Positions 1 to 6,720 of a stretch of 9,702 bases of DNA are shown here, in pieces (the stretch's first letter is position 1; each line of letters starts with the position of its first letter). The stretch is from Victivallis vadensis. Lineage in GTDB: Bacteria > Verrucomicrobiota > Lentisphaeria > Victivallales > GWF2-50-93. Made by a program: the position numbers and the translations under genes. Location: positions 1-9,702 of the forward strand of contig DYRX01000154.1 of NCBI GenBank assembly GCA_020718525.1, read 5' to 3'. The notes under the pieces are model-generated. The model saw only the letters and a list, made by a program, of their open reading frames with translations. It ran no database searches and was not told where the DNA came from.

Positions 1-274
1 TATACATGTAGATGAATTTTGTTTCGGATTAGCTTAGGTTGATAGCAATGGGGTGCCCCCCCTTCGCTTATTGCGTAAGCATAGGCTGGGAAACTTCCGA
101 ATTGCGAATTGCCTTCTGATTTTACCCTAGTTGCCTCTATCATTCCGCCAAGACAATGCTCTATTCTGATCGCGGGGTCTAAATCTGCGAAATTCGCAGT
201 TCTGTTTCCGCAGTGTCCATCCATGCAAATCTTCCAGATCTGCCGTCAATGAACAATAACAAAGAGTGTGAGCT
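1..274. other. Non-coding leader upstream of mdcA
   Basis: I see no supportable gene here: all + strand frames hit stops within the first 40 bases, and - strand reading frames extend over mdcA as shadows. The stretch contains a C7 run at 56-62, a small inverted repeat GCTTA-TTGCG-TAAGC at 66-80, a tandem GAATTGC duplication at 99-112, and a palindrome at 185-199. It is the natural place for the operon promoter and operator. I could not pick a convincing -35/-10 pair: TTGCCT at 131 with GACAAT at 152 has only 15 bp spacing. Confidence 0.6.
185..199. promoter_or_regulatory. Operator-like palindrome upstream of mdcA
   Basis: CTGCGAAATTCGCAG is a perfect 7-bp inverted repeat around one central base, about 75 bp before the mdcA start. 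Its half site TGCGAA resembles TTGCGAA at 102-108 and TTGCGTA at 71-77 in the same leader. The spacing and symmetry would suit a dimeric transcription factor, but no regulator gene is in the window and the binding protein is unknown. Chance or an RNA hairpin are the alternatives. Confidence 0.3.
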
Positions 275-1915
275 ATGGCGCAAAAAGAACGGAAGGAGAC
301 AAAAAAGGCGAAGCTTGCCGCAACGGCAGGTCTGCCTTTGAAGGGCAAATTCATTTCCAGCGATGCCGTCCCCAAATTGCTCGAGGCGATACTGCACCCC
401 GGCGACCGCGTCTGTCTCGAGGGGAACAACCAGAAGCAGGCGGCTTTTCTGATCAAGTCCCTCAATAAGGTTGATCCTGAGAGAGTCAAGGGCCTGAAAC
501 TGGCGCTCTCGGCGATAATCCTGCCGGAATGCCTGGATCTTTTTGAGCGCGGCATATGCGAGTCCGTTGATTTTGCCTACGCTGGGCCGCAGGGCCAGAG
601 GCTGGCGCGGATGTTCACTGACGGCAGTATAAAGATAAACAACATCCATACTTACATTGAAATATACGCGCGGTATTTCTCGGATCTGACTCTCGATGTC
701 TGTCTTATTACTGCCGAAGCTGCCGATCAGCAGGGAAATCTCTATACTGGTCCGAACACCGAAGACAGCCCTGCCATCATTGAGGCGGCGGCATTCTACA
801 GCGGCATTGTCGTCGTGCAGGTGAATGAAATTCTAGATCGTCTGCCGCGCGTTGACATCCCCGGAGACTGGGTTGATTTCATAGTCAAGACCCCGGAGAA
901 ATACGAAATCAAGCCGCTTTTCACGAGGGACCCGGCAAAGATGGACGAGCTGAAAATACTCATGGGAATGCTGGTGCTTAAAGGGATTTACGCGAAATAT
1001 CTTCCGAAAACGCTCAACCACGGAATCGGCTTTCCTACCGCCTGCATAGAACTGCTTCTGCCGACATATGGAGAACAGCTTGGTCTTAAAGGGAAGGCAT
1101 GCACGCACTGGATTCTCAACCCGCATCCGACGCTGATTCCCGCCATCGAATCAGGATTTGTAGAGCGCGTCATAACTGTCGGCGCGGAAGTCGGCATGAA
1201 CGGCTATGTCTCGGCAAAGCCCGACATCTTTCCAATAGGAGCAGACGGCTCGATGCGCTCGAACAGAGCCTTCGGCCAGCTTTCCGGGCACTACGCGGAC
1301 ATGTTCATCGGCTCTACACTGCAGATTGACGTGCAGGGCAACAGCTCGACAGTCACGGAGGAGCGTCTTGTCGGCTTCGGCGGCGCCCCAAATTTCGGAT
1401 GCCAGCCAGGCGCAAGGCGGCATAACTCCAACTCGTGGCTTGCGGCGGGTGCCGAGGCTTTGGGCGGCTCGAGAGCCCCTCTCAGAGGCAGAAAGCTCGT
1501 CGTCCAGATTGTGGAGACATTCCAGTCAAACATGATTCCGACATTTGTCGAAGAGCTCGACGCGGTCAAGATCAAGGAAAAAGCCGGAATGCCGGTCGTC
1601 CCAATAATGATCTACGGAGAGGAAGTCTCCCACATTGTGACTGAGGAGGGAATAGCCAACCTTCTGATGTGCAGGAATTTAGAGGAGAGAGAGCAGGCAG
1701 TCAGGGGTGTTGCAGGATTCACTCCGGTCGGTCTCGGACGCGACAAAAAGGCAGTCGAGGAGCTCAGGGCACGCGGCGTGATTCAGCGCGCGGAAGATCT
1801 CGGAATCAGCAAGCGCGACGCGACGCGCGACATGCTGGCGGCGAAAGATGTCAGAGACCTGGTCAGATGGTCTAAAGGACTTTATCAGCCGCCGGAAGCT
1901 TTCCACAACTGGTGA
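275..1915 (+). CDS. mdcA: Malonate decarboxylase alpha subunit (acetyl-S-ACP:malonate ACP transferase)
   Basis: This 546-residue protein is full length for MdcA and matches the family end to end. It exchanges free malonate for the acetyl group on the ACP thioester, releasing acetate and forming malonyl-S-ACP; it is a cytoplasmic member of the CoA-transferase-like fold. Family blocks I recognise are RPGD-like HPGDRVCLEGNNQKQA (41-56), LDLFERGI (87-94), FAYAGPQ (100-106), NLYTGPNTED (155-164), LNHGIGF (247-253), HPTLIPAIESG (284-294), STVTEERLVGFGGAPN (358-373), VETFQ (413-417) and the C-terminal GLYQPPEAF (535-543). The N-terminus is lysine rich. The ATG at 275 gives the expected N-terminus, but the Shine-Dalgarno is weak (AAAGAG at 261-266). 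It is the first gene of the operon, and mdcC follows after 13 bp. Identity is secure. Confidence 0.97.
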   Translation: MAQKERKETKKAKLAATAGLPLKGKFISSDAVPKLLEAILHPGDRVCLEGNNQKQAAFLIKSLNKVDPERVKGLKLALSAIILPECLDLFERGICESVDFAYAGPQGQRLARMFTDGSIKINNIHTYIEIYARYFSDLTLDVCLITAEAADQQGNLYTGPNTEDSPAIIEAAAFYSGIVVVQVNEILDRLPRVDIPGDWVDFIVKTPEKYEIKPLFTRDPAKMDELKILMGMLVLKGIYAKYLPKTLNHGIGFPTACIELLLPTYGEQLGLKGKACTHWILNPHPTLIPAIESGFVERVITVGAEVGMNGYVSAKPDIFPIGADGSMRSNRAFGQLSGHYADMFIGSTLQIDVQGNSSTVTEERLVGFGGAPNFGCQPGARRHNSNSWLAAGAEALGGSRAPLRGRKLVVQIVETFQSNMIPTFVEELDAVKIKEKAGMPVVPIMIYGEEVSHIVTEEGIANLLMCRNLEEREQAVRGVAGFTPVGLGRDKKAVEELRARGVIQRAEDLGISKRDATRDMLAAKDVRDLVRWSKGLYQPPEAFHNW

Positions 1916-1921
1916 AAGGAG
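1915..1921 (+). promoter_or_regulatory. Strong ribosome binding site fixing the mdcC start
   Basis: AAAGGAG overlaps the last base of the mdcA stop codon and lies seven T residues before the ATG at 1929. The open frame of mdcC extends further upstream to an ATG at 1848 inside mdcA, but this Shine-Dalgarno and the usual length of MdcC show that 1929 is the real start. Confidence 0.85.
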
Positions 1922-1928
1922 TTTTTTT

Positions 1929-2243
1929 ATGGAACATCTCGACTTTGAATTCTCCTCGGCAAAAAAGCGGAGCAGTGTCGCTGGAAAATATGTCCTCGTG
2001 GGAGTAGTAGGCTCAGGAAACCTGGAAGTCCTCATGGAAAAAAAGGATCTGAATGGCAAATGCCTTTTTTCTGTTGACACCGCCGCCAATGGATTCGGGA
2101 AAATATGGTCGGCAGTACTGCAGGATTTTGTCGAACGCAGTTCAGCGTCTGACCTGCTAGTCTCCATAAACGATTATGCCGCCGCGCCCTCTGTCGTAAG
2201 CCTGAGGCTCGACCAGGCGCTTGAAGCATTGGAGGAAAAATGA
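1929..2243 (+). CDS. mdcC: Malonate decarboxylase acyl carrier protein (delta subunit)
   Basis: This 104-residue ACP carries the 2'-(5''-phosphoribosyl)-3'-dephospho-CoA arm on which malonyl and acetyl groups ride between MdcA and the decarboxylase. The block GVVGSGNLEVL (25-35) is the family attachment-site motif, so Ser29 is the predicted modified residue. Characterised homologues that I remember read GSGD; here the Asp is Asn31. The rest of the protein is typical, with the IND segment and a C-terminal alpha-helical region ending ALEALEEK. The start at 1929 is set by a strong AAAGGAG site. The stop codon overlaps the mdcDE start (ATGA, 2240-2243), which suggests translational coupling. It must be made in stoichiometric amounts with the other subunits and modified by MdcG and MdcB encoded downstream. 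Confidence 0.95.
   Translation: MEHLDFEFSSAKKRSSVAGKYVLVGVVGSGNLEVLMEKKDLNGKCLFSVDTAANGFGKIWSAVLQDFVERSSASDLLVSINDYAAAPSVVSLRLDQALEALEEK
2231..2235 (+). promoter_or_regulatory. Ribosome binding site for the mdcD-mdcE fusion
   Basis: GGAGG lies inside the end of mdcC. It is 4 bases before the ATG at 2240 and 10 bases before a second in-frame ATG at 2246. Either could be used: the first makes an ATGA overlap with mdcC, while the second has looser but still workable spacing. The proteins differ only by Met-Thr at the N-terminus. Confidence 0.6.
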
Positions 2244-3913
2244 CAATGATCAGAGCTAAAAGCTATTTTGAAGCGTCGGCGCGGGAGCGCATTGCCGGAA
2301 TCCTCGATGGCGGAGCATTTCAGGAATTCATGCCGCCGACGGAAAAAAAGATGAGCCCTCATCTTACGCTTTTCAATGTCCCTCGCTCCTTTGACGATGG
2401 AGTAGTCGTCGGATCCGGAAGGCTCGGAGGTAAATCCGTCTGCATCGTCGCACAGGAAGGGCATTTTCTCGGCGGCGCGCTCGGTGAAGTCAACGGCGCA
2501 AAGATAAGTGGTCTCTGCCGCCGCGCAATTGCATGCAGGTCAGACGCGTTGATTTTTCTCCTTGACTCCGGCGGAGTCCGTCTGCAGGAGGCAAACGCCG
2601 GAGAAATAGCCGCATCCGAAATAATCCGCGCCATACTGGAGACTCGTCTCGCCGGGATACCGGTGATCGGGGCGGTCGGTGGAACATGCGGCGCGTTCGG
2701 GGGCGCCGGAATCATAAGCGCATGCTGTTCGGATCTCGTGATCTCGCAGAAGTCGCGCATTGGCGTCTCCGGTCCGGAAGTCATAGAAACAACCATGGGC
2801 ATCGAGGCGTTCGACTCCAGAAACAGAGCGCTAGTCTGGCGGACATGCGGCGGATACAACCGCTACCTGCTCGGCATCGCCAGATTTTTGGCGGACGATT
2901 CCATTGCGGATTTCAAAAATAGAATATGCGAGGCGATGGAATCCCCGTCCAGTCTTGCTCTGGAATCTCTGAAGACGGAGAACCTTGCGCTCAAACAGCG
3001 TCTTGCGTCCTTCGGAACAGCATCCGATGCAAATCAGATATGGAAAAAAATGGGGGTTTCCGAGGCTGAAAATATTTCAGAACAGGATATACAGGCGATA
3101 ATCGCAATCAGGGAGAAAATTGCAGGTGACTGCGCGCCACCGCAGGATAACATTGCAACTCATTGTTCCGCTTCATCTTCTGATCTATCGTCGGCTCCGA
3201 AACTGAAAAATATGCTGGATGAGATCTTTCCTTCAGGACACAAGGTTGAGCTAAGCGGCAAAATCGTGAGAGGACAGGGCATTCTCAAAAATTGCACCGC
3301 GCAGATAATTGGGACATTTGATTCCGCATCCATCGGGCTTGAAGAGCTTGTCGCCCTCTCCGACGCCTTCATGGAAGTCGCCGCACGCGACGACAAGTCT
3401 CCAATCGTCATATTTGTGGACAACAGCGGCCAGCGCATGGCTCTTCGCGAAGAACTGCTTGGACTGAGCCAGTATATCGGACACTGCATAAAAGCACAGG
3501 AGCTGGCGCGCTCGCGAGGACACAAGCTGATCGCCGTCGTGTATGGAAATTCAATTGCTGGCGGATTTCTGGCGTGCGGTCTCGAAGCAGACCGCGTCTG
3601 CGCCGTTCCGGGAGCTGAAACATCTGTCATGAATCTCCGCGCAATCTCCGCTGTCACCAAAATCAGCCTGATCGCCCTGGAAGAGCTTGCAAAAACTGTC
3701 CCCGTTTTTGCGCCAGGCTGTCAGAACTTCCACAAAATGGGCGGACTGCATGAAATCTGGGAAAAAGATTTCGCCGCCAACCTGGAGCGGGCTATTGCCG
3801 AAGCTGACAGCAGGGACATGCGTTCAATTCTTGGTCTGCAACGCGGAGGACGTCTTCTTTCGGATTCAGTTATGAATGAAATTGTTTCTTTTGGTACGGC
3901 GCATAGCAAATGA
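2240..3913 (+). CDS. mdcDE: Fused malonate decarboxylase beta-gamma subunits (MdcD-MdcE)
   Basis: This 557-residue protein joins two subunits that are separate in the characterised Klebsiella, Pseudomonas and Acinetobacter enzymes. Residues 1 to about 290 match MdcD: ARERIAGILDGGAF (14-27), DDGVVVGSG (52-60), GHFLGGALGEVNGAKISG (74-91), DSGGVRLQEAN (109-119), the glycine-rich oxyanion-hole loop GGTCGAFGGAG (147-157), SGPEVIE (177-183) and FDSRNRA (191-197). Residues from about 321 match MdcE: DNSGQRMALREELLGLSQY (394-412), YGNSIAGGFLACGLEADR (435-452), SVMNLRAISAVTKI (462-475) and VFAPGCQNF (489-497). The junction at about 296-320 is a Ser/Ala/Asp-rich linker. Both halves have the crotonase/carboxyltransferase fold; together they decarboxylate malonyl-S-ACP to acetyl-S-ACP and CO2. 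There is one uninterrupted frame with no internal stop. It overlaps mdcC and mdcG by ATGA. Confidence 0.95.
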   Translation: MTMIRAKSYFEASARERIAGILDGGAFQEFMPPTEKKMSPHLTLFNVPRSFDDGVVVGSGRLGGKSVCIVAQEGHFLGGALGEVNGAKISGLCRRAIACRSDALIFLLDSGGVRLQEANAGEIAASEIIRAILETRLAGIPVIGAVGGTCGAFGGAGIISACCSDLVISQKSRIGVSGPEVIETTMGIEAFDSRNRALVWRTCGGYNRYLLGIARFLADDSIADFKNRICEAMESPSSLALESLKTENLALKQRLASFGTASDANQIWKKMGVSEAENISEQDIQAIIAIREKIAGDCAPPQDNIATHCSASSSDLSSAPKLKNMLDEIFPSGHKVELSGKIVRGQGILKNCTAQIIGTFDSASIGLEELVALSDAFMEVAARDDKSPIVIFVDNSGQRMALREELLGLSQYIGHCIKAQELARSRGHKLIAVVYGNSIAGGFLACGLEADRVCAVPGAETSVMNLRAISAVTKISLIALEELAKTVPVFAPGCQNFHKMGGLHEIWEKDFAANLERAIAEADSRDMRSILGLQRGGRLLSDSVMNEIVSFGTAHSK

Positions 3914-4557
3914 TGCTAAATCTCCAGCGGCACAATTTTGTCGGAATCGTCGGAAACTATTCACCCGATGAGATTGTGACGGCGCAGAACGGTGATCGGG
4001 AGCGCATCCTGAGATGGCTGAGCGAAGTTAATCTTTGCGTAATTCGCAGACCAGTTCTGGAAGATGCTGGCACACGCGTCGCTCTCGCCGTCTCATTTCC
4101 GCTTTCGGAAAATAAATACCGCTCGGCTTTTTCAGTGCCTGCCCACATCATTGCCCAGGTCTCCGCACCGCCTCTTCTGAATGACTGCATTTCGATTTTA
4201 CCACAGTTTCAGCAGAATCTTCTTGCGCCTCTCCTCGCTGACACTTCTCTTTCCCCCCGTGTCTTCGGCTCGCTCGCCTGGCAGTTCCTTTCCAAACAGC
4301 AATATCTTACGGATAATTCCGACATAGATCTTGTGTATAGGATAGAAGCATCCGAAGACTGGAGCAGGCTGAAATCGTTTTTAAATTCAGCCCTGCCGGA
4401 TTCAAAACGTCTAAAGACTGACATCGAGATGACTTTGCCTGGAGACAATTCTTTTTCTTGGCACGAGTTCCGCAGTCAGTCCAAAAAGCTTCTTATTAAA
4501 GGCGCAAAAGACTGCTCGATCATTCCGAAAGAGGAGATTGCAAGATTCTTCAAATGA
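3910..4557 (+). CDS. mdcG: Phosphoribosyl-dephospho-CoA transferase (holo-ACP synthase of MDC)
   Basis: MdcG transfers the phosphoribosyl-dephospho-CoA moiety from the triphosphate precursor made by MdcB to the serine of MdcC, releasing pyrophosphate. It is 215 residues, normal for the family. The nucleotidyltransferase signature is clear: VFGSLAWQFLS (118-128) followed by YLTDNSDIDLVY (132-143), where Asp138 and Asp140 form the metal-binding DxD pair. Later family blocks are DIEMTLPGDNSFSWHEF (171-187) and LLIKGAKDCSIIPKEEI (194-210). The N-terminal RHNFVGI is also typical. The start ATG at 3910 overlaps the mdcDE stop (ATGA); a second ATG follows at 3913. No separate strong Shine-Dalgarno is evident, which points to coupling with mdcDE translation. 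Confidence 0.93.
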   Translation: MMLNLQRHNFVGIVGNYSPDEIVTAQNGDRERILRWLSEVNLCVIRRPVLEDAGTRVALAVSFPLSENKYRSAFSVPAHIIAQVSAPPLLNDCISILPQFQQNLLAPLLADTSLSPRVFGSLAWQFLSKQQYLTDNSDIDLVYRIEASEDWSRLKSFLNSALPDSKRLKTDIEMTLPGDNSFSWHEFRSQSKKLLIKGAKDCSIIPKEEIARFFK

Positions 4558-5375
4558 AACATATTGCTAAATTCGCAAAAAAAGCCCTTTTAACCGAGCT
4601 GTCGCTATATCCAAAGCCTGGTCTTGTCAGCTACATTGACAAGGGCAGTCATGCTGACATGGACTCTGCAATGCTCGCGAGGAGCGCGGAAGTTCTTGAG
4701 CCATTTTTTGGAAAAATCGCCAGTTCGGCGGCATCCGGATCAAGTTTCCAGGAATTGCGTAAAATTGGTGTGGACGCCGAGTACGAGATGCTCAAGGCGA
4801 CTGGCGGGGTCAACACCCACCGCGGCGCTATTTTCACGCTTGGACTCTTCTGCGCCGCCGAAGGCATAAAAAAATCGCATCCTGCCGACTCCAAACTAAC
4901 GTCAGGCGAGATCGTCCGCCTCCGATGGGGATCTGAAATCCTTGCATCTGAACAAGAAGGAGGCGGCACACATGGGGCGCTGGCATCCAGGCGCTATGGC
5001 GTTTCAGGCGCGCGAGGTGAAGCCGCGAAAGGATTTCCCTCTGTTTACAATACGGCTCTCCCCACCCTTGAGACTGCCATAAAACGGAGTAAAACTTTTG
5101 AAGTCGCTTTAGTGCAGACATTCTTTTCTCTGCTGACAGTTGTAGAAGACACCAATATTCTTCACAGAGGCGGAGAAGATGCGGTCAAGTTTGTCAGGAA
5201 ATCTGCGGAATCGTTTTTGGGCGCCGGCGGAATATATGGAACAAACTGGTTCGGACGCGCTGAGGATATTCACCTTGATTTTGTGACGCGCAATCTAAGC
5301 CCCGGTGGTGCCGCCGATCTTCTTGCGGCAGTCATTTTCATTGCAAAGAGTGAAGGAAAATCATGGGCAAGATAG
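4554..5375 (+). CDS. mdcB: Triphosphoribosyl-dephospho-CoA synthase
   Basis: MdcB belongs to the CitG/MdcB family and makes 2'-(5''-triphosphoribosyl)-3'-dephospho-CoA from ATP and dephospho-CoA, the precursor that MdcG loads on MdcC. The 273 residues carry all the family blocks: LYPKPGLVSYIDKGSHADMD (18-37), the hallmark ATGGVNTHRGAIFTLGL (82-98), HGALASRRYG (140-149), GARGEAAKGFPSV (152-164), ALPTLE (168-173), EDTNILHRGG (198-207) and the C-terminal NLSPGGAADLLAA (247-259). The CitG ambiguity (citrate lyase) is settled by context, since every neighbour is MDC-specific. The start codon overlaps the mdcG stop as ATGA, and its end overlaps mdcH by 13 bp. Confidence 0.95.
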   Translation: MKHIAKFAKKALLTELSLYPKPGLVSYIDKGSHADMDSAMLARSAEVLEPFFGKIASSAASGSSFQELRKIGVDAEYEMLKATGGVNTHRGAIFTLGLFCAAEGIKKSHPADSKLTSGEIVRLRWGSEILASEQEGGGTHGALASRRYGVSGARGEAAKGFPSVYNTALPTLETAIKRSKTFEVALVQTFFSLLTVVEDTNILHRGGEDAVKFVRKSAESFLGAGGIYGTNWFGRAEDIHLDFVTRNLSPGGAADLLAAVIFIAKSEGKSWAR

Positions 5376-6298
5376 CATTTTTATTCAGCGGACAGGGGCA
5401 TCAGTCTCCGGGATTGCTTTCTCTTTTTGACGGCATGGAAAAGGCCCAGGAACTCAGGAGAGATGCGATCCAATCTCAGGCCTTGTCTCCGGAGCTTGTA
5501 AAATATCTTGAGGATCCGGACGCGGATTCCAGACGCATATGCCATAACCTCTTCGCCCAGCAGTGGATCTGCCTTTTCCATCAGATGGCGTGGGCATCAA
5601 TCGGGAAAAATATTGATTCGCCAATCCTTCTTGCAGGCTACAGCATCGGCCAGCTTGGAGCATCAGCCGCATCCGGCGCAATATCGCCTCTTGACGCTCT
5701 TCTCATGTCAAGGCTCAGGGCGGAATTTATGGACGAAGTGAAGCCGGAAGGCCGGATGGCCGCTGTTCTGGGACTTGATTTCGAGACTCTTTCCGGGCTC
5801 TGCATGCGGCATGGCGCGTCAATCGCCATCTGCGTTGACAAGACACATTTCACAATTGGTGCTCCGGAACACAATATGGAATCGTTTATTTCCGCATGCC
5901 GCCCGCTAGCAAGGGAAATTGTGCCGCTCAATATTTCTGTCGCTTCGCATATCCCCATGATGAAGACTGCCATGGGAAAATTCAGCGCCTCAATAGAAAA
6001 TCTGGGCATAAAAAATCCGGAAATTCCAGTTCTCTCCGGAATCAATGGAAAAAAAATGTGGAGGGGAAGCGAGGTCAGGAACGACCTGCTATCTCAAATT
6101 TCCAACACGGTCCGATGGGATTTCTGCATGCGCGCATTGATCGAGGAGGACTGTTCGGTTTTTTTTGAAATCGGACCTGGAAGTGATCTTTCGAGAATGA
6201 TACACAGACAATTTCCAGCAATGCCCGCCCGTTCTCTCTGCGAATTCAGCAACGCGGAAAGCGCCCTCAATTGGATCAGGCAGGTAAATATTCACTGA
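5363..6298 (+). CDS. mdcH: Malonyl-CoA:ACP transacylase of malonate decarboxylase
   Basis: MdcH starts the catalytic cycle by moving a malonyl group from malonyl-CoA onto the free thiol of the MdcC prosthetic group. The 311 residues follow the FabD acyltransferase plan: FSGQGHQSPGLL (8-19), the nucleophile elbow GYSIGQLGASAASGA (92-106) with Ser94, the RLRAEFMDE helix (117-125) that includes an arginine placed to hold the malonyl carboxylate, SVASHIPMM (192-200) with catalytic His196, VLSGINGK (223-230) and FFEIGPGSDLSRMI (267-280). The ATG at 5363 lies in mdcB, preceded at five bases by AAGGA (5353-5357). It is the last operon gene, and its stop lies in the arm of a long hairpin. A housekeeping FabD is the only alternative; operon position and length favour MdcH. 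Confidence 0.94.
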   Translation: MGKIAFLFSGQGHQSPGLLSLFDGMEKAQELRRDAIQSQALSPELVKYLEDPDADSRRICHNLFAQQWICLFHQMAWASIGKNIDSPILLAGYSIGQLGASAASGAISPLDALLMSRLRAEFMDEVKPEGRMAAVLGLDFETLSGLCMRHGASIAICVDKTHFTIGAPEHNMESFISACRPLAREIVPLNISVASHIPMMKTAMGKFSASIENLGIKNPEIPVLSGINGKKMWRGSEVRNDLLSQISNTVRWDFCMRALIEEDCSVFFEIGPGSDLSRMIHRQFPAMPARSLCEFSNAESALNWIRQVNIH

Positions 6299-6323
6299 AC
6301 TATATCGTTCAGCGAATATTTAC
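6284..6323 (+). terminator. Long hairpin across the mdcH stop codon
   Basis: The arms GTAAATATTCACTGAAC (6284-6300) and GTTCAGCGAATATTTAC (6307-6323) pair over 17 positions with one A-C mismatch around a 6-base loop. The left arm contains the mdcH stop codon. It is AT rich and has no T tract behind it, so it is not a classical intrinsic terminator. It may act as a Rho-pause site or an mRNA 3'-end stabiliser. Confidence 0.5.
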
Positions 6324-6337
6324 AAATTACGGGTTCA

Positions 6338-6357
6338 GTAAACGAACGTAGTTTACT
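6338..6357 (+). terminator. Second hairpin downstream of mdcH
   Basis: AGTAAAC (6338... to 6343 with its 5' neighbour) pairs with GTTTACT (6351-6357) around a loop of about 7 bases. It closely follows the longer hairpin at the mdcH stop. Like that one it has no clear T run, only a weak TTAAAA behind it. The pair may jointly end or protect the operon transcript. Support is only the local symmetry. Confidence 0.3.
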
Positions 6358-6404
6358 TAAAACGTACTCGGGCAGGCCATGTGAAAAAAACGAGAGAGGA
6401 CGCG

Positions 6405-6667
6405 TCACTCGAACCAGATTGGGCTTGAGTATGCGATATGGTTGTCAATCTGTGTAGCGCGGAGATGCCAGAATGCCGGCGTTTCATCCTCTATTTCCAA
6501 ATCTGCATCAAACTGATCCGAGCCTGGAGTGAAGCGTTTCTGCAGTTCGAAGTTTTTGAACAGATCAATGGCTTTGAATTTGTTTTCGCCTTTCAGAGAA
6601 ATATGAAACGATTTTTTCCGCAGTTTGGAAGCGCTGATCCCATGAGCGCGCCGTTTCCAGTGATCGG
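6405..6667 (-). pseudogene. Frameshifted 3' remnant of a gene, possibly a PHP/CehA-type metallohydrolase
   Basis: The last 90 codons in one - strand frame (start-like ATG at 6677, stop at 6405) end in FWHLRATQIDNHIAYSSPIWFE-like sequence. From memory this resembles the C-terminal tail of CehA/McbA-like PHP-domain proteins (YVRVTQ.DG..AWSSPIWV), including an upstream IDLFKN...RFTP segment. The family's preceding MGS motif appears in a different frame (ALMGSALPNCGK, about 6610-6651). The two frames join if one A is restored to the A6 run whose complement is T6 at 6612-6617. No Shine-Dalgarno precedes the ATG at 6677, and an in-frame stop lies at 6711-6713. I read it as a decayed or deleted gene whose 5' part is gone. 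The family assignment is tentative; a spurious ORF is the alternative. Confidence 0.45.
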
Positions 6668-6720
6668 AAAAATGCATCGGATGTATGGAAAATACATAGT
6701 TGGATTTGTTTCAATCGGGG

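Noticed and set aside
131..157. A possible sigma-70 promoter (TTGCCT, then GACAAT).
   Set aside because: Spacing is only 15 bp and the -10 match is poor, and the promoter consensus of the host is unknown.
127..649. Two - strand open frames of 142 and 156 codons across the start of mdcA.
   Set aside because: They are antisense shadows of mdcA and its leader, with no recognisable protein features.
1848..1928. An upstream in-frame ATG that would extend MdcC by 27 residues inside mdcA.
   Set aside because: The strong AAAGGAG at 1915-1921 with 7-base spacing and the normal MdcC length put the start at 1929; the extension is mdcA sequence read in another frame.
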